Positions 45,555 to 54,653 are shown, numbered from the stretch's first letter. The stretch: 64,000 nt of DNA from Dissulfuribacter thermophilus (GCF_001687335.1 NZ_MAGO01000001.1:186001-250000), one strand, 5' to 3'. The notes: generated by a model not told the origin, from the sequence alone. Numbers and translations: made by a program.

Positions 45555-46175
45555 ATGATTATAGACCTGAGAAAATGCATAGGTTGCCAGGCATGCACGG
45601 TGGCCTGTGCCATGGAGAACCAGGTTCCGTTTACCCATTTTCGTACTATCGTTTCCACTTACGAGATAGACACGGATGGGATTGCGCAACGGGCCACCCT
45701 CCCCAGGCTGTGTAATCACTGTGAAAACCCACCCTGCGTCCAGGTATGTCCGACTCAGGCCACATACCAGCGGCCAGACGGCATTGTTGTGGTGGACAAC
45801 ACTGTGTGTGTCGGTTGCGGTTACTGCATCCAGGCCTGTCCCTACGATGCCAGGTTCATTAACCCTCAGACGCGTACAGCAGACAAGTGCAACTTTTGTA
45901 TCCAGCGAGTCGATGCCGGGCTCTTGACCGCCTGTGTGGAGACCTGTGTTGGGGGCGCTCGGATTTTCGGAGATCTGAACGATTCCGATAGCGATATCTC
46001 CCGGCTGTTGCGAGAGTACCCAACTCAGGTATTGAAGCCGGCCATGGGTACTAATCCGAGGGTCTTCTACATCGGTCTGGAGGCCTGGTTACAGGCCAAG
46101 GTGGTTGGCGAACAGGCCCCGTGGTCCAGAGAAAAACTGCTGGCGGATGTTAAAAATGCAGATGCAAATCTTTGA
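45555..46175 (+). CDS. ttrB: Tetrathionate reductase-type iron-sulfur subunit B
   Basis: Four-cluster ferredoxin subunit: CIGCQACTVAC (residues 8-18), CNHCENPPCVQVC, CVGCGYCIQAC and CNFCIQRVDAG with TACVETC. It shuttles electrons from TtrC to TtrA, as in the TtrBCA/PsrABC group. The open frame begins at ATG 45555, but RWG precedes it in the same frame (HGPRWGMIIDLRKCIGC is the usual context), and a typical start MDSSRRKFLAHS with a ribosome binding site occurs at 45463 one frame away. The two frames meet near a run of seven A (about 45510-45520). Either a frameshift mutation or slippage is possible. Overlaps ttrC by 20 bases. Confidence 0.85.
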   Translation: MIIDLRKCIGCQACTVACAMENQVPFTHFRTIVSTYEIDTDGIAQRATLPRLCNHCENPPCVQVCPTQATYQRPDGIVVVDNTVCVGCGYCIQACPYDARFINPQTRTADKCNFCIQRVDAGLLTACVETCVGGARIFGDLNDSDSDISRLLREYPTQVLKPAMGTNPRVFYIGLEAWLQAKVVGEQAPWSREKLLADVKNADANL

Positions 46176-47208
46176 AATCATAAATGTGACCCGTGAAATA
46201 GTCTGGGGTATCGGCGACACGCACTACTTCTTCATGATAGGGGCCAGTGCGGGAGCCCTTTTTCTAGCCTCGCTGTATCACGTCTTTCGTATTGAACGAT
46301 ACAGAGATTCTGCTTCTACTGGGTTGGTTGTAGCCCTGTCACTGGGACTGGCTGCCCCTCTGAACCTTATTGTCAACCTCTATCAGCCGGGTCGTTTCTA
46401 TTCATTTCTCTATCACACCCATGTCACCTCACCCATGTCATGGGGGACATTCATCCTCTCGTTTTACCTGCTCTCGCTTATCATCTATTCGTGGTGTGTC
46501 TTTCGCAAGAAGAGTTTTGAAATCAACCGATGGACAGGAGCGGTGGCGCTTCTTTCCGCCATAGTAGTCATAACCTATACCGGGGTTGAAGTAGCCGCTG
46601 TCAGGGCTGTTCCTCTCTGGCATTCGATAATGGTCCCTATTCTGTATCTTTGCACCTCGCTTGTCAGCGCCATCGGGCTGACTGTGCTGGTTTGGCGGGC
46701 CGAAGGCGGGATGAAGGACAAAAGCTCTGGAAAGGCCTTGGGTAATCTCTTGCTCTGGTCCCTGCTGGCCGTTTTCTTTTTGCAGATTGTCTGGATCGTT
46801 GTGGAAATCGGATTCGGCACTCGTGACGCCCGCATAGCTGGTCAGTATCTCCTTCGCGAGCACTGGATCGCCTTTCTGGTCTCAGGGATGGGCGTGACTG
46901 TTGTCTTGCCCGCATTACTGCTTGTTCCAGTTCGGCTGCGGCAGGCGGCAAGAGGCCTTGTGCCGGCATCTCTTCTGGCAGTGCTAGGCGCCTGGTTGTT
47001 CCGCTGGAATGTGGTGGTAACCGGGCAGGAAGTCCCAAAAACGTCGGCTGGATTTTACCATTATTTTCCGGCGATTACGGGCCACGATAGCATAACAGAG
47101 GTCGTGGCCAATATGGCCTTTGCCTTTTTTCTACTCATTGTCCTGACCTGGCTTGTCCCGGTTGGAAGAGATAACAGGATAAAACACACGGAAATAGAAG
47201 AATCATGA
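46156..47208 (+). CDS. ttrC: Tetrathionate reductase-type membrane subunit C (NrfD-like)
   Basis: Integral membrane quinol-oxidising subunit of about 350 residues with eight to nine helices, for example YFFMIGASAGALFLASLYHV, GTFILSFYLLSLIIYSWCVF and NLLLWSLLAVFFLQIVWIVV. NrfD/PsrC family features include WGIGDTHYFFMIGASAG and the LNLIVNLYQPGRF loop. It hands electrons from menaquinol to TtrB. I choose the ATG at 46156 (MQMQIFEIINVTREIVWG); the frame reaches back to 46105 inside ttrB. The stop overlaps the ttrA start by four bases. Confidence 0.88.
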   Translation: MQMQIFEIINVTREIVWGIGDTHYFFMIGASAGALFLASLYHVFRIERYRDSASTGLVVALSLGLAAPLNLIVNLYQPGRFYSFLYHTHVTSPMSWGTFILSFYLLSLIIYSWCVFRKKSFEINRWTGAVALLSAIVVITYTGVEVAAVRAVPLWHSIMVPILYLCTSLVSAIGLTVLVWRAEGGMKDKSSGKALGNLLLWSLLAVFFLQIVWIVVEIGFGTRDARIAGQYLLREHWIAFLVSGMGVTVVLPALLLVPVRLRQAARGLVPASLLAVLGAWLFRWNVVVTGQEVPKTSAGFYHYFPAITGHDSITEVVANMAFAFFLLIVLTWLVPVGRDNRIKHTEIEES

Positions 47209-50200
47209 AAGTATCCAGACGTAATCTTTTAAAGGGCATAGGGGCAGCTGGTGCCCTGGGTGTCTTCAGCGCCGGCTACAAGGGACCACTGCAATATATC
47301 ACCAGAGGTTGGTGGGCCGGTGAAAGGCCTCGTAACGCTCTCAGCGGAAATGCCCCTGAACCGGAATTTCGGGTGGATAGTAAGACCGGAAAGGTCATTG
47401 TCAATCCAGATCAGTATGTTGCCAACACTGTCTGCGTTGGATGTACAAGCCTGTGTGGCGTTAGGGTGCGGGTGGATAAAAAGACCGGGAGGGTCCTGAG
47501 GGTAACAGGCAATCCGTATCATGTCCTTGCGGCATCTCCTGCTCTCCCCTATGAGACTCCAATAATAGAAAGTTACCTCTCTATTAGCAGGTATCGTAAC
47601 AGTGGGCTCAGGTATCGTGCCACTGCCTGCGGCCGGGGAAATGCGGTGTTGGATAAACTCTATGACCCGTACCGTATCCGGACGCCGCTCAAACGCGTAG
47701 GCCCAAGGGGCAGTGGTCGCTGGAAACCCATTTCATTCGAACAACTAGTAAGGGAAGTAGTAGAGGGTGGAGACCTCTTTGGTGAAGGCCAGGTAGATGG
47801 CCTGCGGGCCATACGCGACCTGGAAAACCCCATAGACCCGGAGGCCCCTGAACTGGGCCCCAGAGCCAACCAACTGGCGTTCATAGCGGGCTTTCACGAA
47901 GGGCGTCTGCCCCTTGCCAAGCGTTTCATCATGTCCTCCTTTGGCAGTATCAACTTTACCGAACATGGGGGCAACTGTGGTCTGAGCATGCGGACCGGTT
48001 ATGCTGCCCTGCTTGGAGACTGGGACAAGTATCCTCATCTGAAACCCGATTTTCGGAATACTCGCTTTCTCTTGAGCATAGGCACGGCCCCAGCCAACGC
48101 TGGAAATCCCTTTCAGCACCAGGGCAAACTGGTCGCCGAGGGACGTAGTGACGGTGATCTCACCTACGTAGTCGTGGACCCGGTGCTGACGAATACCAAC
48201 AGTTTGACCACAGGGAAACGCAGTCGCTGGATACCTATCAATCCGGGCACGGATGGGGCGTTGGTTATGGGCATGATAAGGTGGATACTGGAAAAACGGC
48301 GCTACAATGCCGCCTTTCTAAGCCAACCGGGTGCCAGGGCTGCAGAAAATGCTGGTGAGGCGAGTTGGAGTAATGCCACCCACCTGGTCGTGGGGGATCC
48401 AACTGATGAGGACTACGGTAGATTTCTGCCAGCTCATCGGCTCGGGTTGGCTGATGCGAACAGACACGACGTCTTTACGGTCATTGATAAGGCAAGCGGA
48501 AGGCCCGTGGCCCATGACAATGCCTCTTCTCCGGCCGTGCTTTTTTATAAGGGCACTGTGGTGGATATGTCGGGTCGGTCTGTGGCAGTAAAGAGCAGTC
48601 TCCAACTCCTATTGGAAGAGGCGCAAAGGCACAGTCTGGACGAATACAGTGCTGCCTGCGGTACCCCGGTGGAGACGATCATTGGCCTGGCAGAGGAATT
48701 CACATCATACGGACGCCATGCTGTAGCAGACTGTCACGGAGGCACCATGCACAGCAACGGTTTTTACACTGCCTATGCCATCGTGATGCTCAATGCCCTG
48801 ATAGGAAATCTTAACTGGAAGGGTGGCACCAGTGTGGGCGGAGGCCGCTACGCAGCAGTGAGTCGAGGTCCACGTTATAATATGGTGGACTTCCCAGGTA
48901 AGGTAAAGGCACGGGGCGTACGGATTAGCCGCCGAGGCTTCCGTTATGAGGACACCACTGAGTTCAAGCGAAAAAAGCGGGAGGGTCGCTCTCCATATCC
49001 GGCCGAGGCCCCATGGTATCCATTGTCTCACAGCCTCCAGTCTGAATATATTCCGTCGGCTTTAAACGCCTATCCGTATTCCATAAAGGCCATTATTTTC
49101 TGGAATACCAATCCGCTATACGGCCAGGCTGGTTTATACGACCGTTGCAAAAAAGACCTTGCCGATCCCAAAAAGGTACCTCTGATCATTTCCATAGACC
49201 CGTTTATCAACGAGACCAGCGCCTTTGCTGACTATATTGTACCCGACACCGTACTTTATGAAACCTGGGGGGATACCGGACCATGGGGTGGATATTTGAC
49301 CAGGGCCAATTCTGTTCGCTGGCCAGCTATTGACCCTTCAGTGGACAAGACCCCGGCGGGTGACCCGATCTGTATGGAGAGCTTTCTCATTGCCGTGGCG
49401 AAACGAATGAATCTGCCCGGATTTGGCGACAGTGTCATTTCTGATGCCAACGGCGACCTTTATCCTCTGAATCATCCAGAGGACTGGCATCTGCGCGTGG
49501 CAGCCAATATCGCTTTTGACGCCGAACCCGTGCCAGATGCACCGGACGAGGAACTTATCATGACCGGCGTGGACCGCATCTGGGATAAGATCAAGGCAGT
49601 ACTTAAGCCAGAAGAACGTCGTAAGGTGGCATATGTGTTGGCCCGTGGCGGTCGCTTTGAAGGCGAGGATCATGCCTATGATGGCGATTGGTTGACGCAC
49701 CGCTACGACAAACCAGTGCAGATTTACAACGAGAAATTGGGCACATCGCGCAATAGTCTAACTGGAAAGCGTTTTATCGGTACACCTACTTGGATACCTC
49801 CTGTATTCGCGGACGAGACACCTCTTGAGTCAGTTTACAAGCCTGAGGAATGGCCATTTAAGACCGTCTCTACCAAGTCGCAATTGATGTCATCTGGGGT
49901 CATTGGCACGCCGAAGCTAGAAGAGATTCATCCAAATAACGCTATCATTATTCATGTAGATGATGCCATGGATTTGGGTATTCGTAGCGGAGATAGGGTG
50001 CGGCTCACCAGTCCTGGTGGCAGCGTGGAGGGCATCGCTTCAGTGCGGCGGGGCATTCAACGCGGCGCCATTGGTATTGAGCATGGCTATGGTCACTGGG
50101 GATTGGGAGCACGCAAAGAGCAGATCGGAAACAAGGTCTGGCGTGGCAGTGGACTTCGTGCAGCAGGTGTCGCCAACAATCGTCTAGGTATCAGCGATCC

Positions 50201-50288
50201 TGTCCGCAAGGGCATCTCGACCCTCGGTGACTTTGTTATTGGTTCTAATGCCCGTCAGGGGATACCTGTGAAGGTGGAAAAGGTATGA
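47205..50288 (+). CDS. ttrA: Tetrathionate reductase-type molybdopterin catalytic subunit A
   Basis: Large catalytic subunit, 1027 residues, exported by the Tat route (SRRNLLKGIGAAGALGVFS). An iron-sulfur cluster is bound by C77, C80, C84 and C142 (CVGCTSLC ... TACGRG), and the GGNCG cysteine (C258) is the likely molybdenum ligand. The C-terminal bis-MGD binding domain includes HVDDAMDLGIRSGDRVRLTS. Gene order ttrB-ttrC-ttrA matches the Salmonella ttr operon, but no ttrRS regulators are near. In sulfur-metabolising relatives such complexes may reduce tetrathionate or act on polysulfide or thiosulfate; the substrate is not certain. GC content and codon use are clearly higher than in the flanking genes. 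Confidence 0.87.
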   Translation: MKVSRRNLLKGIGAAGALGVFSAGYKGPLQYITRGWWAGERPRNALSGNAPEPEFRVDSKTGKVIVNPDQYVANTVCVGCTSLCGVRVRVDKKTGRVLRVTGNPYHVLAASPALPYETPIIESYLSISRYRNSGLRYRATACGRGNAVLDKLYDPYRIRTPLKRVGPRGSGRWKPISFEQLVREVVEGGDLFGEGQVDGLRAIRDLENPIDPEAPELGPRANQLAFIAGFHEGRLPLAKRFIMSSFGSINFTEHGGNCGLSMRTGYAALLGDWDKYPHLKPDFRNTRFLLSIGTAPANAGNPFQHQGKLVAEGRSDGDLTYVVVDPVLTNTNSLTTGKRSRWIPINPGTDGALVMGMIRWILEKRRYNAAFLSQPGARAAENAGEASWSNATHLVVGDPTDEDYGRFLPAHRLGLADANRHDVFTVIDKASGRPVAHDNASSPAVLFYKGTVVDMSGRSVAVKSSLQLLLEEAQRHSLDEYSAACGTPVETIIGLAEEFTSYGRHAVADCHGGTMHSNGFYTAYAIVMLNALIGNLNWKGGTSVGGGRYAAVSRGPRYNMVDFPGKVKARGVRISRRGFRYEDTTEFKRKKREGRSPYPAEAPWYPLSHSLQSEYIPSALNAYPYSIKAIIFWNTNPLYGQAGLYDRCKKDLADPKKVPLIISIDPFINETSAFADYIVPDTVLYETWGDTGPWGGYLTRANSVRWPAIDPSVDKTPAGDPICMESFLIAVAKRMNLPGFGDSVISDANGDLYPLNHPEDWHLRVAANIAFDAEPVPDAPDEELIMTGVDRIWDKIKAVLKPEERRKVAYVLARGGRFEGEDHAYDGDWLTHRYDKPVQIYNEKLGTSRNSLTGKRFIGTPTWIPPVFADETPLESVYKPEEWPFKTVSTKSQLMSSGVIGTPKLEEIHPNNAIIIHVDDAMDLGIRSGDRVRLTSPGGSVEGIASVRRGIQRGAIGIEHGYGHWGLGARKEQIGNKVWRGSGLRAAGVANNRLGISDPVRKGISTLGDFVIGSNARQGIPVKVEKV

Positions 50289-50301
50289 AGTCAGTCGAAT
50301 T

Positions 50302-50325
50302 ACTGGGGAAATATTCCCAGTTTGT
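50302..50325 (+). terminator. Weak hairpin after ttrA
   Basis: ACTGGG, loop, CCCAGT followed by a short T-rich stretch, 14 bases after the ttrA stop. A short stem and poor T tract make it a weak terminator candidate. Confidence 0.35.
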
Positions 50326-50528
50326 TCCAATTTTTATATGAATGGCCATCTGCTGGCTTTGTCTAATCCACCATTTTTCGCTTGGCCGACCTACACAGCA
50401 TCCATGCACGCTCCCCTCTGCCTTCATGGGGCTTCGGGCCTTTTTAGCTCCAAATGTTGGATTCGGCTGAATCGTTTCTTATAGGAGCACATCCGTATTC
50501 AGACTACACTACCTGTTGTCTTATCTTG

Positions 50529-50700
50529 AATCCAAACTGTTCAGCTCACAAGTTTGCCGAAGATGCAAGGTGGAGGGCACACAGACGCACTTATGCACTT
50601 AAGCTGCCCGACAACGTTAGCCCCATTCGGTAAAATTGCAAGTCCCTATGACATGAAGTTTGCACTTTTTCTCGGGCACTTGAAGTACATAGTCTGAGGT
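50529..50700. mobile_element. Degenerate reverse-oriented relative of the 258-bp element
   Basis: Within the 656-base gap after ttrA. CAGCTCACAAGTTTGCCGAA, GGTGGAGGGCAC, CCCGACAACG and TTCGGTAAAATTGCAAGT match the reverse complement of the right half of the 258-bp copies; GGCACTTGAAGTACATAGTC resembles their other end. The interior is shorter and diverged. Its ends are no longer sharp and no target duplication is seen. Confidence 0.6.
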
Positions 50701-50742
50701 GAAGGGCTTTGGGATAAGGATAAGGTACACCTCTTTGTAGTT

Positions 50743-50912
50743 TGATTTGGTTGATAGCAATATCTTGAACATGAGATGAGATTGTTATAAAAAATAATAA
50801 GGATGGAGTTGGTTTTCCCATAGTTCCCACCATTATATCTGTAACGATTTTTTTAGTGGAATAGATTTTCAAAAAGGAATCAGGCCTGGAACTTCTATTC
50901 TTATTAAGACTC
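50743..50912 (+). mobile_element. Right-end fragment of a second IS1182-like copy
   Basis: Matches the last 160 bases of the IS at 42413-44473, in the same orientation: GATAGCAATATCTTGAACAT, AATAAGGATGGAGTTGG, TTCCCACCATTAT, CTGTAAC, GGAATCAGGCCTGGAA and ending TTATTAAGACTCC. The rest of this copy is gone. With the first IS it brackets cassette 2 and ttrBCA. The stretch 50326-50528 holds nothing I recognise. Confidence 0.7.
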
Positions 50913-50944
50913 CTTCTCCTTATTCCATTTGCTTGGGGGCAAAT

Positions 50945-51337
50945 ATGAAAAAATTATTGATTTTCTTTTCAGCAGGTTGTTTGGGGGCATTGGCCAATAG
51001 TTTAACAGTATGGCTGTTTGGATACTTCGGTATTACTTCATTCTTTGGTGTGTCAATTGCCCCGTCCTTATCAGCAAATTGGCTTTATCCCCGAATTGTA
51101 TGGGGAGGCATTTGGGGGCTTCTTTTTATCCTTCCAATATGGGAATCCAAACTACTACTGAAAGCCACAGCGCTCAGCCTATTGCCTACTGCAGTTCAAT
51201 TGTTTGTGGTGTTTCCTTTAAAGGCCCACAAGGGTATAGCTGGCCTTGACTTGGGGCTATTGACTCCATTTTTTGTGTTGTTTTTCAACTGGGTGTGGGG
51301 GGCTGTTACGGCCATTGCAATAAAGTGTGCAAGATAA
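50945..51337 (+). CDS. Small integral membrane protein of unknown function
   Basis: 130 residues with four predicted membrane helices: LLIFFSAGCLGALANSLTVW, the WLYPRIVWGGIWGLLFILPI segment, ATALSLLPTAVQLFVVF and LLTPFFVLFFNWVWGAVTAI. The motif LYPRIVWGG between helices looks conserved in character, but I cannot name the family. The ATG at 50945 has GGGGG eight bases before it; the TTG at 50933 is unlikely. It lies just beyond the IS fragment and is AT-rich like the chromosome, so it is probably native. The 51338-51576 gap shows nothing. Confidence 0.65.
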   Translation: MKKLLIFFSAGCLGALANSLTVWLFGYFGITSFFGVSIAPSLSANWLYPRIVWGGIWGLLFILPIWESKLLLKATALSLLPTAVQLFVVFPLKAHKGIAGLDLGLLTPFFVLFFNWVWGAVTAIAIKCAR

Positions 51338-51576
51338 ATAGACTAATCAGGTAAAGGATGGGGTCGCCTATTCCCCGTACACCTCGCTGGATGTGGGGCC
51401 GCACCGGACGTTTGGCTGACTTGGTATGCACTGTACCTTGGATCTAGAGCAAAATATTTCTTATCGAGGCAAGCCCGAGTAGAGTGAATCGTTTGTCATA
51501 GCCCTTTGGGTATCCTGCGTATCTGTTGGATTTATTCCATCCCCATCCTAAAAACGCTTGAATTCAGAGAATGTTC

Positions 51577-52437
51577 TTATGCTGTCATTACTCTGTTTCT
51601 TCCAGTTCGCTTTGCATGGTAGAGGGCTATGTCTGCCTGTTCCACCAGGCCTTCTACATCCAGGTCGTCTCCGTCGTAGGCACTAACCCCAATACTTACG
51701 GTTATTGGGATCTCTTCACCGCTCTTCACCCTTATGGGGCTTTTTGCCACCTCTTTTCTGACACGCTCTGCCACCTTAATGGCTCCAGGAAGGTCGGTCT
51801 CTACCAGAAAGAGAACGAATTCTTCTCCACCGAACCTTGCAAGGAGGTCAAAGTCACGGACACAGGACTTTATTCTCTGGGCCACTGCAATGAGCACCTG
51901 ATCCCCTATGAGATGGCCATGGACGTCGTTTACTGCCTTAAAGTGGTCTATGTCTATTAGGAGACAAGCGGCACTTCGGCTCTTGCGCCTGAGCTTTTGC
52001 ATCTCTCGTTCTGCAACAACGAAAAAGTGGCGACGGTTGTGGATCCCTGTTAGGGGATCTGTAAGGGCCATGAGCTGAGTCTCAAGGCTCAGGCGCCTTG
52101 CTCTGAGGAGTATTTCGATTCTTGCTGCAAGCTCTACCTTTTCTATAGGGGTGAGTATGATCTCATCAAGGGTGACCCAGAGCTGATTTGTGATGTATCG
52201 GACCTTTTCTCGGTTTGTAACCAGGAGGACCGGTAAAAAAACTGGACCCTCGGCCTCCTTCCTGGATTTTATGAGCTCGCGGTGTTCTTCGAATACTTGG
52301 CCATCCACGATGAGAAGGTCAAATTCTTTTCCGATGTCCTCGGGTTTCTCCATAACAGCCACCTGGTACTTTGTGCTGATCCAGTTGACCAGGAGCTCGA
52401 GATTCTTTTTATTTTTTACGCTCAAAAGTACCTTCAT
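51577..52437 (-). CDS. Response-regulator-type diguanylate cyclase
   Basis: 286 residues: an N-terminal receiver-like domain (LLIVDGQ in the phospho-acceptor position, PVLLVTNREK) and a C-terminal GGDEF domain. The active site is FGGEEFVLFL, with the inhibitory I-site RDFD five residues before it, so it should make c-di-GMP under product feedback. DPLTGIHNRRHF and DIDHFKAVNDVHGH are complete. It overlaps the preceding receiver gene by four bases and ends a three-gene operon with a KaiC-like ATPase. Confidence 0.9.
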   Translation of the reverse strand: MKVLLSVKNKKNLELLVNWISTKYQVAVMEKPEDIGKEFDLLIVDGQVFEEHRELIKSRKEAEGPVFLPVLLVTNREKVRYITNQLWVTLDEIILTPIEKVELAARIEILLRARRLSLETQLMALTDPLTGIHNRRHFFVVAEREMQKLRRKSRSAACLLIDIDHFKAVNDVHGHLIGDQVLIAVAQRIKSCVRDFDLLARFGGEEFVLFLVETDLPGAIKVAERVRKEVAKSPIRVKSGEEIPITVSIGVSAYDGDDLDVEGLVEQADIALYHAKRTGRNRVMTA

Positions 52438-52796
52438 GGCTCAAGATCCCCAAGGAGATTCTTTACAACTGAAAGGAGAACCTTTGGGTTAAGGGGCTTT
52501 GTGAGTACGGCGCTGGATCCAACGGGAGCGGTAGCCCTACCCTTTGCCTCTGGTGGGTAGATGACTAGAAAGGGGAGTTTTTTCTCCAATAGCTCGTTTA
52601 AGAATGTCCAGATTGAACGGGCATATCCGCTTACATCCACTAGTACCAATGAAACCCCCTTTCCAGATACAGATGAGGCTTCTGTCAAGTCCTGTACGCC
52701 AAAGGCATCAATCCCGTTTTTTTCCAAAAAGTCCGTTAATAATTCTAGATTCTTTTTGTTTCTCCCAACCAAAAGGACCCTTCCGCTGTCTTTCAT
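52434..52796 (-). CDS. Stand-alone receiver-like protein
   Basis: A 120-residue single domain with the CheY-like fold: RVLLVGRNKKNLELLTDFLE, the acceptor aspartate probably in SLVLVDVSG, and LTKPLNPKVLLSVVKNLL at the end (KP pair). The N-terminal acidic pair is replaced by GR, so phosphorylation may be impaired. Its opening closely resembles that of the next gene (VKNKKNLELLVNW), suggesting that the two arose by duplication. Second gene of the operon, three bases after the KaiC-like gene. Confidence 0.8.
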   Translation of the reverse strand: MKDSGRVLLVGRNKKNLELLTDFLEKNGIDAFGVQDLTEASSVSGKGVSLVLVDVSGYARSIWTFLNELLEKKLPFLVIYPPEAKGRATAPVGSSAVLTKPLNPKVLLSVVKNLLGDLEP

Positions 52797-52799
52797 GAT

Positions 52800-54239
52800 C
52801 TATTCCTTTTCCCCTACGAAAACCGGAGTACCAGAGAGGATATTTCGAAGGTTTGAAAGGGGTTCTCCCACCTTTATGCCAAAGCGAGTAATTTTGAATT
52901 CCCTGAGGGTCTTTTCAAAGTCACTAAATTTCTTTTTGAGAACACCTATGGCGCGCCTCATCTCTCCACCTATCTCTAGGTAGCGGAGGAATACGATGTT
53001 GTCTGCAAGATAACTTATGTGGTGGTCAGAGATCTTGAATTCGCCTGTGATGTTCCTTACCTCTGTGGGCAATATGACCAGGACCCCCATGTTGGCAAGG
53101 TATCTACAGACTGCATGGAGGTGTGCTCTCGGGTTTTCCCCACCCATGGCCATCTCATAGCCAGAGGTGGAATCTATCATAACAACCTTTGCACCTCCCT
53201 CTTCAACGTCCCGTTCTATAATGTTTGCGAATTCGTCTGGAAGCAGCGCAAGCGGCTCCACGTGTCTTATTTTTAGCCTTCCGCTCTCTATCATGGCCCT
53301 TGCTGGTATATTTACTGACTCGCACCTCGAGAGTATCTTTTCAGAGGTTTCTTCAAAGGCATAGACCACTGAGTTCTCGCCGCGGCCTGCCGCTTCTTTC
53401 AGGAAAATCATGCCCATGGTGCTCTTGCCAACACCGCTTGGGCCGCTTATCAGGGTGACGGTGCCGCGTTCGAGCCCTCCGTTCAAAAGCTCGTCGATTT
53501 CTGGTATGCCAGAAGAGAGTAGATCAAAAGAAAATTCAGCAGTGTGGAGTTCAGGCACTAGCCGCGGAAAGATCGTGATCCCCCCATAGCCAATGGTGTA
53601 GGAGTGAAGACCAGAGAGGAAGGATGAGCCCCTGAACTTTGTCACCTCGATAGTTCGGATCTCTTCCTTCACTCTGAGGTTTATTATTCCATCGCTCAAA
53701 AACATGAGGTCGTCGTCAGGGGCCTCGGCGCTTGCCTCTGAGGTAAAGAGGATGGTGCCGCCGTGTTCAGCAAGATAGCGGATGAAGCTGAGTGCCTGTT
53801 TCCTGAATTGGAAGGTGTCGGGAGCAAGGTAGCGGAACTGGGTCATTGAATCTATGAAAACCCTTTGTGGTTTTATGGATTCTACTGCGTTTATGATCAT
53901 CTTTGTAACAGGCTCTCTTTCCACATCGGCAGGACTGAAGATGTCGTAGCTTTCGACTTGAGCGAAGAAATCAGGTGTTGGACTCAAATCAAGGAACTCC
54001 ACGCCCTCAAGGTCTAGGCCAAAGGCCGCTGCGTTTTGGATCAGTTGCTCTTTCTTCTCTCCAAGGGTTATGAAAAGGCTCTTTTCGCCTTTTTTTACTC
54101 CTTCGGTCAAAAAGTGGTATCCAATTGTAGTCTTTCCAGCACCTGGCCCTCCTCGGAGAAGATAGGCCCTCTTTTCTATAAGGCCACCATTTAAAATCCT
54201 GTCGAGACCCTCTATACCTGTTGAGATCCTGACCGGCAT
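52800..54239 (-). CDS. KaiC-like double-domain ATPase
   Basis: Two RecA-type KaiC modules in 479 residues. Module 1: RISTGIEGLDRILNGGL, Walker A RGGPGAGKTTIGYHF, Walker B QRVFIDSMTQF. Module 2: SGIPEIDELLNGGLERG, Walker A SGPSGVGKSTMGMIF, the catalytic glutamate pair YAFEETSEKI and Walker B KVVMIDSTSGYE. Module 1 has LGEKKEQ where the glutamate pair would be. No KaiA or KaiB is present, so this is not a clock but a KaiC-family signalling ATPase, as often found with receivers and cyclases. The start is the ATG at 54239 behind AAGGGG; the TTG at 54275 is not favoured. Confidence 0.88.
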   Translation of the reverse strand: MPVRISTGIEGLDRILNGGLIEKRAYLLRGGPGAGKTTIGYHFLTEGVKKGEKSLFITLGEKKEQLIQNAAAFGLDLEGVEFLDLSPTPDFFAQVESYDIFSPADVEREPVTKMIINAVESIKPQRVFIDSMTQFRYLAPDTFQFRKQALSFIRYLAEHGGTILFTSEASAEAPDDDLMFLSDGIINLRVKEEIRTIEVTKFRGSSFLSGLHSYTIGYGGITIFPRLVPELHTAEFSFDLLSSGIPEIDELLNGGLERGTVTLISGPSGVGKSTMGMIFLKEAAGRGENSVVYAFEETSEKILSRCESVNIPARAMIESGRLKIRHVEPLALLPDEFANIIERDVEEGGAKVVMIDSTSGYEMAMGGENPRAHLHAVCRYLANMGVLVILPTEVRNITGEFKISDHHISYLADNIVFLRYLEIGGEMRRAIGVLKKKFSDFEKTLREFKITRFGIKVGEPLSNLRNILSGTPVFVGEKE

Positions 54240-54400
54240 TTCATCCCCCTTTTTTATGAGTGTTATTCCAGACAATGCAATCCTCGTTTCTAACTCGCTA
54301 TGGTCTTTAGTAATATCGGTAAAACAACTGTTTTTTTAAAGAATACCTCCTTTCTTCATAAACGGATTTATTCTAATAGACGTGGAAGGAGGCATCTAGA

Positions 54401-54586
54401 ATGGAAAAGTATATCAGGCAAATGGCAACAGAACCAGATGAAAACTTTTATGAAAAGGATTTTATTCGCTTCGGATGTCTCTGCTTGGTGCTACGTTTTT
54501 CTCACCAAGTTGGTGTTTGTCATTTTGCTTTGAATCGTCGCAACTTGTTGCCTCAGAGAAAAAAAGTGGTAAAGCATAATGTTTGA
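54401..54586 (+). CDS. Possible small protein with a strong ribosome binding site
   Basis: 61 residues starting MEKYIRQMATEPDENFYEKD, behind AAGGAGG eight bases upstream. The first 25 residues look protein-like, but the rest (CLVLRFSHQVGVCHFALNRR) does not suggest a fold. No homologue recognised. The remainder of the 54240-54653 gap holds the divergent promoter region and nothing else visible. Confidence 0.3.
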   Translation: MEKYIRQMATEPDENFYEKDFIRFGCLCLVLRFSHQVGVCHFALNRRNLLPQRKKVVKHNV

Positions 54587-54653
54587 AACACAGTGTTAGT
54601 CTTTAATAGAGGACGTATTAACTAATGAAATTTTTTGAAGGAGGAAAGGTTTT

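Noticed and set aside
45332-45715. 127-residue frame overlapping the start of ttrB
   Set aside because: It is in a third frame; residues after 45555 conflict with the cysteine-rich TtrB frame.
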